Below, in pieces: positions 1-10,438 of a stretch of DNA of 64,000 bases. The notes below the pieces were generated by a model. It saw only the letters and a program-made list of their open reading frames with translations, ran no database searches and had not been told where the DNA came from. Each line of letters starts with the position of its first letter. Within the stretch, counting starts at the first letter, position 1. The stretch lies in contig JAFFJZ010000013.1 in NCBI GenBank assembly GCA_018340375.1, positions 1,798,001 through 1,862,000 on the forward strand, written 5' to 3'. This DNA comes from Gonatopus flavifemur. Its lineage: Eukaryota > Arthropoda > Insecta > Hymenoptera > Dryinidae. The translations under genes and the position numbers were made by a program.

Positions 1-136
1 ACAGCGTGCAGCTCCGCTGCGGTGAATTCCATGGCTGGGAATAAGCAGCGCATATGAGTGAAGGAAGGCTTCATTTGGTTATATTCGGTTGGAGAGGGGA
101 AAAAGGGTGGCAGACGCATGCAATTGCACACACATG
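1..136. other. Flank downstream of the retroelement ORFs
   Basis: There is no coding signal. A purine-rich tract lies near 91-108, but it is on the strand opposite to the neighbouring retroelement, so it is not an obvious polypurine tract for it. This stretch may hold 3' untranslated or LTR sequence. No matching copy was seen on the other side of the element. Confidence 0.3.
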
Positions 137-655
137 CTATTCATCATCTACTTCTTTTATCTCTACAGTGGGAGAAGGTTCCTCCAAGCCTCTCAATCTA
201 CTAGCGATGACTGAGTAGACAAAGTTTAAGACGATCAGCAAGTCTCTCGTGTCAAACAGTGAGAACAATTGCTGTAGATCCATGATTTGGGTAGGTTGAT
301 CCCTAGTCTCGCGTCTTTCCGGATTCAAGAGCCGGAGGGGAGTCTGTATCAATTCGTTTACTCCCTTCGGCTGAGGCGAGGTCCCTTGGGAGACTGTGGT
401 AGGATTCGTGCGGCGTGAGCGAAGATCATCCATGGTACTGCCATACCATGTACGGCTCAGGCCACGTCCACACCCAGAAGTCGAGGGTCGGTTTGGGCAT
501 AGTCGCTCGTGCTCACGCAGTGAGCGAGTATCCACTAAGCATTTGCAGTACATGCATGCCCAAGCGTCGCGAGGCATTGTACCTGTGCAAGAGAGGTTTT
601 GGTTGAGCAGGTATATACGTGTATTGAGCGATAGATCTCCATAGCAGTCCGGCAT
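137..655 (-). CDS. Small ORF after env with a C2HC-like motif, function unknown
   Basis: This uninterrupted 172-residue ORF starts with ATG about 17 nt beyond the env stop on the same strand. Residues 34-53 hold a possible zinc-binding pattern, C-x2-C-x11-H-x3-C (C34, C37, H49, C53). The rest is Arg/Pro/Thr-rich, ending with an acidic tail and a short hydrophobic stretch near residues 135-150 (LLIVLNFVYSVIASRL). Position and strand suggest a fourth retroelement ORF. It could instead be a 3' UTR or LTR stretch that is open by chance, although 172 codons without a stop, beside genes full of stops, argues mildly for coding. I do not recognise a family. Confidence 0.4.
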   Translation of the reverse strand: MPDCYGDLSLNTRIYLLNQNLSCTGTMPRDAWACMYCKCLVDTRSLREHERLCPNRPSTSGCGRGLSRTWYGSTMDDLRSRRTNPTTVSQGTSPQPKGVNELIQTPLRLLNPERRETRDQPTQIMDLQQLFSLFDTRDLLIVLNFVYSVIASRLRGLEEPSPTVEIKEVDDE

Positions 656-671
656 ACATCCTAGGGTAGCG

Positions 672-2713
672 TTAGGACCACATGCATGTCCTCATGCAAG
701 CTTTTATAGGAGTTTTGCGGGGCAGACTTTTATCGGCTTTTGAGGTGCCGAGGCGTGTCTGAGCGCGAGGGTTCCTTTTGGTATGAGAACGCGCGCGGTC
801 GGACATTTCAGCGTAAATAGGATCCTCTGGATCTTGAGCTGCAGTGGGTTCTTTGTTGAATAATTGTGTGAGGCTGGTGGGTATGTAGCGTTTGGCTAGG
901 GTGCCCAACCACCCGAAAACTGAGGTGCCAATGACGGTGACTAGTCCTCTTGTAGCGTAGTTTGACGTGTCCAAGTTAGTCTGAGTCCTTTGTTCTTGGA
1001 GCAGATCTTCTGTGCCTTGGATAATTTCCTTGAGAGGTTGACCACGTCCTACCTGGAGGATAATACTGTCGTCAGAGGGCAAGGAACTCGTTGCACGTTT
1101 GAGAATCTCTTGGATATCCATTGTGGTCACATTTGGCACAAGTTCATTGATATCCAATCTCAAGGGTGGTGCAAAGATGAAGGCTTCTCCATGATCCACA
1201 TCCATTGGCGCGTACAGAGAAGTGTATTGGTTCAATGCAGAGCATCCAGGTGTTAACTGCAGTAATCCTGATCCCTGAATTTCTACAATGGTCGTTTGTT
1301 TCTGTGGGCAGACGATCTGAAAATTTTCCTCTTGTGTAATAGAGTATTGCCATCCATTCAGAGTATCCACCCTAGTCTAATGCGCTTCCGAAGAGGAGTC
1401 CAATTTGCCTCACAGGTGTTGAGGATTGACTCCGAAGGGTTGGTCAGCAGGAGGGTCTCGCAAGTCGGTGCGCTCTCCATACGATAGATGGGCTGACTGA
1501 GCTTGCAGAGATGTGTATTGCGATATTTTCTACACGCGTCCAAGTAGCCTTTTCCTACAGGAAAATGACTGACTCTGTCTTTGGATACAGCCAGATACGG
1601 AGTGGATGGCTGGATGTATGCCAAAGCTCGATTTTCTCCAATAGAATCTTGGATCACCGGGAACGAATGTAGTTGGTAGAGATCATATTCTTGACGGTCC
1701 AGCAGGGGCACTTCGATGATGAAAAGTAGCTTCCCTTCTATCACCATGGCATGTATGTCGGAAATGGTCATGAGTTCGTCAACAGCATTTTGTGCACAAG
1801 TGTTGGGAACTCATATTTCCGGGTTATCTGCTGAATTTCGCCGGCAATATCAATCAGTTCGGCTGGGGCGATGATTTGAGGATGGACCAGTCCAACTTTG
1901 CTGAAAAGGATGGCGTTGGTTAGAGTGGTTATAGCTGACTCGTATTCCATAACTTCCAATTCCAGTTGTTGGATCCATGATAAACCAGCATTCATATGGG
2001 AGGTTTTCTTCTTCCTGCTGGGCTAATACCGCCTTGGGAATTATCTCGGTACGGTTTCGTTCAGCGAGAGTGGCGTTCTTCAGTCTCTCAAGCTCACCAT
2101 GCACTCCATGGAGTTCCGATTGAGTGATTATCGCTGGTTTTTCCAAGAGATGAGTCACTCTTAGCTGTTTTTCATGGAGTCGATTGATCTCGTTGGAGAA
2201 GAATTTGGCATCCTGATGGGTGAGAGTCCCAAACAGGGTCCTCGATATTCCTCCAATCGATGCGAACGGAGCCTCCCGCCGGTGAAAATTCCTTTCTTTA
2301 TGCCCAGCGTTAGGGTCCATCCGGAACCTTTTTGTTGGGTTGACTAGATTCACCAGGTGGGCTTCAGATTGCTCCAGATAGTTTAATCGGTGTCGAAGAT
2401 GGTCAGCAGGGGGTCGGAAACTACATTCGAAATCCATTCTCATGTTGCAGTGCTGTACAACTTCATCCAGCTGGGTCAGGATTGATGGTTTCTGCTCTAA
2501 GAGGGCCTCAACGTTGACGTAAGTGGCGATCCTCCATTTTGTGCGGATGAGCTGTAAGTCCTCCAGTTTTCCGAAATAAATACCAGATCCGTGTGATAGA
2601 GAAGTAATGAAATGGTCGTTTTGGGTAGGGAGGGCTAGGTCCTGGAGGACGGGTGCCGTTCCCGCCAAATTTATCAAGAGTATAACCCCAAGAGCGTACA
2701 TGGCGAAGTTCAT
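672..2713 (-). pseudogene. env: Envelope (F-type fusion glycoprotein-like), multiply frameshifted
   Basis: It begins at ATG 2713 with a hydrophobic signal peptide (residues 2-20, core MYALGVILLINLAG). Around residues 141-146 lies a basic RNFHRR stretch that could be a furin-type cleavage site. It is followed by a glycine-rich, fusion-peptide-like segment (residues 151-165) and a heptad-like helix, as in the F-type envelopes of errantiviruses and baculoviruses. The C-terminal part (672-1370) has a transmembrane segment (GLVTVIGTSVFGWLGTLA) and a basic cytoplasmic tail. The frame changes near 1990, near 1770 and near 1365, so no full product can be made. In its family this protein mediates membrane fusion. 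Here it is a decayed copy. Confidence 0.8.
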
Positions 2714-2740
2714 AACTGGTCAGAGTCGAATGTGAAACAA

Positions 2741-3916
2741 TCAATGCGCAGGTCTTAATTTATTGACATGTTTAGTAATTCGTTTCCCATAAGGAACTTC
2801 GATTACGGCGTTATTCCGATCTGACAATTCAACTATTTTATATGGGCCCACGTAGGGACTCTCCAGTTTTCCTCGCTTGGGTTCTCTTAGTACATAGACT
2901 AGATCGCCGACATGAAATCCACGAGGATTCGCACGTTGGTCATAGTAACGTTCCGATCTTTCTTCAGCACCGCGTAGGTTTGATCGTGCGATCTCGCGTA
3001 TCTCGTCCAGTCGATTGACCAAGTCCATCAGATGGGATTCATATGTCTCCAATCCTTCAGGAGAAGGGAAAGAACTGGGCGAACGTGCGAGTCTCCCGAA
3101 TACAAGTTCGTACGGCGTGAATTTAGTTTCCTCGTGAACAGCGGTATTATATGAGAACATCGCGAAGGGAACCAGGTCGTCCCAATCGTGGTACTCATCC
3201 ACAAAAGCTCTTAGGTAATTACCGAGCATGACGTGGCTACGCCCAAGCGAACCGTTCGCTTGAGGGTGATAACCGGAGGTAGTTATATGCGTTATTTTAA
3301 AAATTTTTGCTAATTTGTGGAGCACCTTGTTTACAGAGGAGGTGCCCCTGTAAGTCAATATTACTCGCGGACTACCGTATGCAGATAAAAAGTTCCGTGC
3401 GAGCGCATTTGCGATCGTTTTTGACTTATTGTTTGAGACCGGAATTGCCGCGCAGTACTTGGTTGAAAGGTCCTGAATGGTTAGTATATGAAGGTTTCCC
3501 CTGGCCGTGATGCGTGGAGGGCCCACAGTGTCTAAAGCTATTCTATAAAACGCGTCAGGTGGAGTGTCGGTCAATAGCATGGGCTGTCGTGTTTTTATTC
3601 GCTCCAATTCTTGGAGTTGACAGATGAGACAGCTTTTGATGAATGTTTGGACATCTCCCCGCATCCCCGACTAGTGAGAACGTTCTCTCAGCCGTTCATA
3701 GGTTTTTGTGACACCTTTGTGACCGCCCGTGAGACTAGCATGACTTTCTTCAATTAGTGCATTTCTCTCTACTTTTTCTGGTGTGATGATCTCACCTAAA
3801 CATATGGTTATATTGACGTTGTTGTTTTCGAATATTTCATTGAGAGAGCTTCTAAGGAAATTCTTAGAGAATTTCCTGACATTGTCCTGTAAGTCAGGTA
3901 GTCTGAGAGACGTCAC
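2741..3916 (-). pseudogene. int: Retroelement integrase with stop and lost catalytic residues
   Basis: The N-terminal part (3671-3916) carries the zinc-binding HHCC region (ESHASLTGGHKGVTKTYERL), completed by CLIC after an in-frame TAG stop near 3674. The core (2741-3664) keeps the first catalytic aspartate (LDTVGP, residue 45 of that segment). The second position is Tyr (LTYRGT, residue 105) and the third is Gly (NGSLGRSH, residue 141), where the family has Asp and Glu. The C-terminus has the usual basic module (GDLVYVLREPKRGKLESPYV). Both the stop and the two active-site losses make it inactive. The reading frame is otherwise the best preserved part of the element. Confidence 0.9.
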
Positions 3917-4650
3917 TTAGGTCAATCCCGTTGCTTCTTTGGGATTTTCTAGGCATAACAGCACGTTGGAAATTCCGGGTGTGCTGTAGCTCGCGGTTTT
4001 GTATATAATCGTGAAAATTCGAGTTTCACCATGTCGTGATACCAGAACTTGGCCCGCCCAGGGTTTTCGCTGCGAGAGTTCAAAACTATCAACCAGTCCC
4101 AAATCTGAGAGAGTTTTGGAGCTGCCTGATAGGGCATGAAAAAAGTGCACGAAAATCGATTACCATCCGCCAGCGCGGATTTCCTTCGGAATCCGCTTTC
4201 TTCGGGATAATCCACAAAGATGAATTGTATAGCGAACTGGAGGATTGTATAACTCCATCAGCTGGAAGTTTAGAAACCTGATTTTCGATCTCCTGCTCAT
4301 GCATACGGGGGTATTGATCCGTTGAAGGAATGTTATGTTTTATATAAGAAGTTGCTGGGAGTGGATCACCCGGTATGTAAAAACGTGCAGAGTTTTTTTC
4401 CAATGTTTTATGGACATGATCGCGCTCCTCAGGGTTGAGGTGCGATACGTCGATCATTTTCTTAATCTCTGCTACACGCTCTAGGGGTGGTAACTCCGGA
4501 GCTGAGTCGATTTCGGTGTCTTTTACTTCGTAGGGAATCAATTCCTGGGGCGCCATTTCAAATTCTACATCCCTTTCGCTGAAATTGATAGCAAGTACGT
4601 AGCAAACGCCACCATGGTCAGTGACGGCTGCGTCTTTCAGTTACAGATGA
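3917..4650 (-). pseudogene. pol: Reverse transcriptase remnant, palm and RNase H missing
   Basis: The first part (4089-4556) is a recognisable start of Ty3/gypsy RT: a linker, then PSTDQYPRMH and the palm entry RWRMVIDFRAL. Just after this the frame is lost. The next ~170 bp (to 3917) are only faintly RT-like. The YVDD-containing palm, thumb, connection and RNase H regions are absent, because integrase sequence starts at once at 3916. More than 1 kb must have been deleted. The open frame extends a little upstream of 4556 into linker sequence with one stop. Confidence 0.75.
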
Positions 4651-4681
4651 TCTTTTAGATTCAATCTGGGGAGGTAACTGG

Positions 4682-6727
4682 CCCCCGAGTAAAACCAAAT
4701 TGATGTTGGGGGGATCAAGATGAAGTCCACATTGGAAGTCCAGGTAATGAGATGATCCTGTAACTGTACTGGATCACTCGCAGACGGTAGAGATCCATAT
4801 CTAATCAGGCAGATTGGAATCTTTCAACATTTGACCCATGCGATGAGAAATGTAGGTCCGATCAAGGAACAGTACAGTAGATGGAAGAATTAGGGAAATT
4901 CGAGGGGAATTGAGAATAGGAGCACCCATAAATCAGACATTCAGCACAGATTCAGGTTGTAGACATTCCATCTAATACAATATGCCAATTCGAATCCATC
5001 GGGATTCGAATTGGCATATGAGTAATCCACTTAAAATCAAGATAAGAGAGAACTTGGCAGAATCAGAGATTGATTTGTAACGACGATCAAAAGATTCGGA
5101 TATCTAGCTGGAATGCAGGTTCAATATGGCCGTATGATTCCTATAGAACTTCGGACAGATTTAGGCGTAACAGAAAAATCCATGTGAGGTCTAGTAAAGA
5201 TATTAGGAAAATCTATTCTAGACAAGTTTAACTGGATGTGTCGCAGGTATGGAAAGTCCGATGAAAGTACAGCACAAATCCGAATCCAATCAACCTCATT
5301 TGAATCCATCGGGATTTCAATGGCATATAAGACATGCGGTTCGAATCAAGATAAGGGGAACCTGGAAGCAGCAGGGATTGACTTGTGACGACGATACAAA
5401 CCATTCGATTATTTAGCTGAAATGCAGGTCCAATATGGCCGCATGATCCCTATAGAACTTTAGACAGATTTGGGCGTACGAGGAAAGTCTACGTGAGGTC
5501 CAGCGAAGATATTAGGGAGATTTATTCTCAACAAGTTAAGCTGGATGTCTCGAAGGTATGGAAAGTCCGATGAAAGTACAGCACAAATCCGAATCCAATC
5601 AACCTCATTGGAATCCATCGGGATTCGAATGGCATATAAGTAATCCAGTTCGAATCAAGATAAGAGGGAGCTTGGCAGAATCAGAGATTGATTTGTAACG
5701 GCGATACAAAAGATTCGGATATCTAGCTGAAATGCAAGTTCAATATGGCTCTTGATTCGAACTGGATTACTTATATGCCATTCGAATCCCGATGGATTCC
5801 AATGAGGTTGATTGGATTCGGATTTGTGCTGTACTTTCATCGGACTTCCCATACCTTCGACACATCCAGCTGAACTTGTTGAGAATAGATCCCCTCAATA
5901 TCTTTGCTGGATCTTACCTGGACTTTCATTGTACGCTCAAATCTTTCTAAAGTTCTATAGAAATCATGCGGCCATATTGAACTTGGATTTCTGCCAGACA
6001 TCCGAATCTTTTCATCGTCGTTACAAATCAATCATTGATTCTGCCAGGTTCTCTATTATCTTGACTGGAACTGGATTTTTTATATGCCATTCAAATCCCG
6101 ATGGATTACAATGAGGTTGATTGAATTCGGATTTGAGCTGTACTTTGATCGGACTTTTCATACTCTCGATACATCCAGCTTAACTTGTTGAGAATAAATC
6201 TCCCTAATATCTTCGCTGGACCTCACGTAGACTTTCCTCGTACGCCCAAATCTGTCTAAAGTTCTATAGGAATCATGCGGCCATATTGGACCTGCATGTC
6301 AGCTAAATAATCGAATGGTTTGTACCGTCGTCACAAGTCAATCCCTGCTGCTCCCAGGTTCCCCTTATCTTGATTCGAACCGCATGTCTTATATGCCATT
6401 GAAATCCCGATGGATTCGAATTGGCATATTGTATTGGATGGAATGTCTACAACCTGAATCTGTGCTGGATGTCTGATTTATGGGTGCTCCTATTCTCAAT
6501 TCTCCTCGAATTTCCCTCATTGTTCCATCTACTGTACTGTTCCTTGATCGAACCTACATTTCTCATCGCATGGGTCGAATGTTGAAAGATTCTAATCTGC
6601 CTGATTAGATATGGATTTCTGCCATCTGCGAGTGATCCAGTACAGTTACAGGATCGTCTCATTACCTGGACTTCCAATGTGGACTTCATCTTGATCCCTC
6701 CAACATCAATTCGGTTTTACTCGGGGG
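4682..6727. mobile_element. Foldback element with tandem ~310-bp units, inserted in pol
   Basis: The two ends are inverted copies: CCCCCGAGTAAAACC at 4682 and GGTTTTACTCGGGGG ending at 6727, followed by hundreds of matching bases. The axis is near 5750. Each arm is a terminal domain (~340 bp) plus repeats of a ~310-bp unit, recognisable by CAATATGGCCGCATGAT and AATCCATCGGGATT. Direct copies start near 5023, 5328 and 5640 and inverted copies follow the axis. No transposase is encoded. It interrupts the retroelement between protease and RT. The last ~14 codons of the open protease frame come from this insertion. A run of 16 G at 6723-6738 marks the right junction. Confidence 0.88.
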
Positions 6728-7312
6728 GGGGGGGGGGGTCAGATCTGAATCTTTGAGTGGTACTGGTATGAGTTGCCTAGTTCCAGCCTTGATCACTAGA
6801 ATTTTGCTAGGCTGAGGAGTCAATTCAGGCCCTCCCGTTTCCCCACATGGGAATGTCAGGACGGGATCTTCTATTCCCTGGGAGACGCAGACTTGAGCAT
6901 GAGTTGAATCCTCGGATCCATCATGACAGCCGGTGAACAGAATAGGGCGAATAGGCCTCCTCTGGGTCACTAGTGTGTTATGATGAAACGAAATCTCAGC
7001 TTTTGCCAGTCGCAGGTATTCTAGACCCAGAATTCCGTCGAATGGTAACAGAAAATCCACGACGTGGAGAACAACTGGTGTATCAAAAATGTTGATTTGA
7101 GCGGTACCGAGAGTATGGATTTCATCGGAAGTGATCCCCGTGATCCAGATAGTTGCGTTTCTGTCTCCCAGCACGTGAGGTTCAAGAGCGTGAGCTTTGA
7201 TAAGGTCCACCTCAGAACCCGTATCGATTAAAAAGTGGGCCCCATCGGACCCTAAATGGGGACCGCGCAGATTCACCGGAGGAGGTGTGTCTATCGGTTT
7301 TGCCCACCACAC
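6728..7312 (-). pseudogene. pro: Retroelement aspartic protease, start of pol
   Basis: The open frame begins without an ATG at 7312 and overlaps the end of the gag frame by 22 nt in the -1 register. This is the arrangement expected for gag-pol made by -1 frameshifting. FLIDTGSEVDLIK gives the catalytic Asp-Thr-Gly (D30 of the open segment), and GILGLEYL near residues 93-100 is the conserved second glycine-rich block. Downstream it runs into a proline codon run and then into the inserted foldback element, so pol is physically cut here. The protease domain itself shows no stop. Confidence 0.8.
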
Positions 7313-7500
7313 AAGTCTTGGGCTTCGTTGAATCTCACATTCCTCAAGCCCTGTTCGATTTGGGAGGTGCCCGATCCCGCGCCGGTCGATCGGGCTCCCT
7401 GGGAGTTCAAAGGCACTTCCCTTTCAGAGGCATCGACTTCCCTAGGAGCTCTTGTGGCGGGAGAAGGAGATCTACTGGGGTAGGGTCTCCAACCAACCAA
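7291..7500 (-). pseudogene. gag: Probable C-terminal end of gag
   Basis: This open frame is in the same register as the upstream gag piece at 8692-9363. It ends with a basic, Gln/Asn-rich tail (NVRFNEAQDLCGGQNR) and a stop at 7291, overlapping pol by 22 nt. Between the two gag pieces lies the ~1-kb segment flanked by direct repeats. Assignment rests on position and frame, because this short tail has no diagnostic domain. Confidence 0.5.
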
Positions 7501-7598
7501 GCTCCGCCAAACCTGTGATCACTGACTGACGACCATCGTCTTCTTGTGTGTTCCAGGTAGGTGTCCTCCAGGCCCAGGCATACATTGTCAATATTTGG
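7494..7598. repeat. ~105-bp direct repeat, copy 1
   Basis: The segment from CCAACCAAGCTCCGCC to TTGTCAATATTT is repeated at about 8546-8650 in the same orientation with only a few differences. The outer junctions differ (GGGGGAG here, GTATTGCCC at the second copy). Confidence 0.85.
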
Positions 7599-8545
7599 GG
7601 GAGTTTATCACGGCAGACCATCGCCGAAGGCATACGCGACGAACAACATATCGTGCAGCGGTGCCTTTGTCTCAATATATCGCTGGAAACTCTTGGACGA
7701 TGTGGATTTCATGTTTGTGTCTGTGGTTCACCGTATGTAGGGATATAGTTCACTTCGGATATTATTCTCGGAGAATGGCGCGGGCACGGTTCATACATCT
7801 AACCTACTACGCCGTCGGCGCTGTCAAGCATCAGGATAGTTGTGAGAAAGTTTGTGAATTAGGGTAATGATTAATAAAGCACACCCCATTACCCCCCACA
7901 AATTGGTACACCTTGACGTGGTGTGGGGGCACGGCCGGCCGCCAAGTGCCAATTGTCCCTATATATTGACGTGATGGTCGAACATATGTGTGCTATGTAT
8001 TACTGTTTCAGCTTAAAACATGACTCGAAGGAGGGGAAACCGTCGGCCTTCCGCTCGACGGCTTGACTTGCTGCATGATTGGTGAGGTGGAGTGGTGCCT
8101 TCAAACACACAGTCCACATATACTCTGGGAGATCCCATCGTACCTGGAGACCGAGAACTCCAAGTGAAAGGGATCGACGTCGAGGTCGTTGCACACCATC
8201 AAATGGCAGCCTGTGTCGTAGTTGATCTCTTCGGCCCGACGAGTAACGTACACCCGATCGCTACGAGCGGACCACGAGGAGTGGGCGTCACCCCCATAAA
8301 AGTGAAAGTGCGTCCACGAGTTGCCGTTCCCTTCGCTCTCGGTATAAACACTGGATACCCGCTGGCGAGAGTCCAGTGAATCCAGCAGTCTTCGCAGCCT
8401 AACATCTCGGCCGTCAACTTCGTGACCAAGCTGGCATTCTGCTTGCAACCGGAGGAGTTCAAACTTACGCCGACCACCAAACTCGCCTCTCCCTCTGATC
8501 CTCCATCGGGGGGCGGGAGCCAGAGCTCCAACCAAAACCAAACCA
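7599..8545. other. ~950-bp segment between direct repeats inside gag
   Basis: No protein family is recognisable. AATAAA-like text is present near 7870 (ATTAATAAAGC) and a GC-rich patch (GGCACGGCCGGCCGCC) lies near 7929-7945. Together with its ~105-bp direct flanks it could be a terminal-repeat miniature retroelement (TRIM-like), or a segmental duplication of gag with a filler. The repeat ends do not show clean TG...CA. Confidence 0.45.
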
Positions 8546-8650
8546 ACCAACCAAGCTCTGCCAAACCTGTGATCACTGACTGACGACCATCGTCTTCTTG
8601 TGTGTTCCAGGTAGGTGTCCCACAGGCCCAGACATACATCGTCAATATTT
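8546..8650. repeat. ~105-bp direct repeat, copy 2
   Basis: This is the second copy of the segment at 7494-7598, preceded by a longer CCAA run. The two share GATCACTGACTGACGACC and GTGTTCCAGGTAGGTGTC. Confidence 0.85.
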
Positions 8651-8691
8651 GTATTGCCCAAAGTAGAATAGTCGGGCTCACGATCGGCCGC

Positions 8692-9363
8692 CTAACGGCC
8701 ACGGTGGGCAGCTTCGCTATCTCGCGGCTTATAATAACGTGGCGTTCCCCGGGAACGAGCGCGACTCGACAGCCCAAATTCCGTTCCTTTGGCGATTTTC
8801 ATCGCGTCTTCTAAAGTCTGCGGCCTAGTTGGCGTAACGCGGGATTCCAACTCGTAGAGTAGTCTGTTCAAATAAGCTCTAAGAGCGGTGGTATTCAGGA
8901 TTTCCTCAGCATCGTCTCCTGGGACACCACCGTTCATGTCTTCCGAAGCGTTCAACGCTTCACGGACTGGATGATTTGCCCGGGCTGAGTATCGCGACAC
9001 GTTTTCATCGCGGCGCATTCGGAGATTACTCGGTTCAGAACGGAAATAATCGAAATCCCTGTGGGGCGCGAACTCCGATTTTGAATGTTTGATGAGAGAT
9101 GCGGTGGTCTGAAATTCGAGGCGAACCACACTCAATCTTGCATTGCCCGTTAACTTCACCAGTACGCTCTTGACGAACGAGAGTTCACACCCAGCAGGAA
9201 TTTGGGAGTGTCCATCTTCCACATCTTGGACGAAGTTACTCGAGGGTAAGTTTCGCCCATCGTGAAATGGGATATGCATGGAAGCTGACTGAACTCCCAA
9301 ATATTCGGTGAGGGGGGTGATAGCTCCAACCGGGGTCTCATCCAGGGTTTCATTGTTGGCCAT
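8692..9363 (-). pseudogene. gag: Retroelement gag, N-terminal part
   Basis: ATG at 9363 opens a 223-residue frame of the capsid type found in insect errantiviruses: a polar N-terminus, a helical mid-region (VLVKLTGNARLSVV), and a closing helix set near residues 160-200 (LNTTALRAYLNRLLYELES, then TLEDAMKIAK). It ends at a stop at 8692, short for gag of this group, just before the repeat-flanked insertion at 7494-8650. The remainder of the protein probably continues at 7291-7500. Gag proteins build the particle. This one is truncated. Confidence 0.75.
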
Positions 9364-10438
9364 GGTTATTCTCGATCAAAACAAGAAGGGACAACCTAAT
9401 GTGATAGAACATGCACACAAATATCAATGGTAACACAAATGACAACTCATGTACCCCTTGTACATGTATATACAACAATAGCATTTGGTGATTTTTCTGT
9501 GCGATCGCCGGGGTCAACAGAGAGCGGTTGAGACTGCGCATAAACTGTTACTGTTTGTTTTGAAATCTTTTTTTTGTTCCACATACATTTTCCCGCTCAT
9601 TTCGGGGTTCAAATTGGATTCTTTCGGTTGCGAGCACAGTTCGGAACGACGTCCCGAACTCACGAAGAGGGGTGGCAAAGTCCCAACTTTTGGAAGGGCC
9701 TCCCGTGCAGTGCACATGGCATATTCACTGTGACACAGCGAAAGAATCAGACTCCTTTGACAATAATAAAACTGGTTTTATAGATTCGGTATTTTCCTGC
9801 CAAATCTGTATCTTCCCTAAAACAGTTTCTAGTTGGACTTCCCGGTTTGCAAGAGCAGCTCAAGGCGACTGCCTCGAACTCTAAATAGAGGGGTTTGTTA
9901 GTTCCGCCAAGAAAAAGGGCGGCGACCAGCCAATCTTTTGGGAGGACCGTTCATGCGCCAAACCTTCATGGACATCGTATAGCTCGAGCTTATGAGACAA
10001 CGTGGCAGGGCTAAGGGGAATGCCTGCTGCTGCCAAAGCGAGCTATGACGTGAGCTTGGTACACATCGACACGTTCACCGCACTCACAGCAAGGAGGATC
10101 CAACAAAAGTGAAATGATATTCCTGCGACACGGAAGGGAAATTTTTGGGCGTCCCAAAACACCACTCGGTCTTCCGGGGACAGCACAGCAATTCCACCCG
10201 GAATCCATGGGACGTAAGCCCATGGTATGATCCTCGAGAGGGGATTTTCAAGAGTAATCAGCCTTAAAAGTTCCAAGTTTGTGTTTGTATAGTAGAGAAT
10301 TCCCAAACTCAGCTCAACATTCGAGTTAAATGTCATTACTCTCAGAGCTGGGTAAAATACTATCTTCCAGTTTAACGATTGATGAACACCCCGTCTGGCA
10401 ATATATAACATTCCATTCATTCGAAAAACCACACCCTT
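9364..10438. other. Retroelement 5' flank with a diverged internal duplication
   Basis: No gene is supported. Two related blocks lie near 9610-9730 and 9833-9975. They share patterns such as TTCGG/TTTGCGAG...CAG, CGAACTC...AGAGGGG and CTTTTGG with spacing of about 223 bp. They sit where the 5' LTR and leader of the minus-strand retroelement would be expected. AATAAAA is at about 9765. I could not prove LTR ends. Confidence 0.35.

Larger units (their letters stand above)
137..9363 (-). mobile_element. Errantivirus-like LTR retroelement with env, degraded
   Basis: Reading leftwards on the minus strand, the order is gag, protease, reverse transcriptase, integrase, envelope: the layout of insect endogenous retroviruses of the Ty3/gypsy (Errantivirus) group. 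Every large gene carries at least one break. A 2-kb foldback element sits between protease and RT, and a ~1-kb segment flanked by ~105-bp direct repeats sits inside gag. I could not define LTRs, a primer-binding site or a target duplication, so the outer limits are those of the recognisable coding sequence. It is a non-functional genomic fossil as it stands. Confidence 0.85.

Noticed and set aside
396..644. Plus-strand open frames opposite the post-env ORF
   Set aside because: They overlap the minus-strand retroelement ORF, have no domain, and run against the element's direction.
8101..8777. Long minus-strand frames (up to 190 codons) between gag pieces
   Set aside because: They cross the direct repeat and the gag boundary in other registers and show no recognisable domain. 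Probably chance frames in GC-richer DNA.
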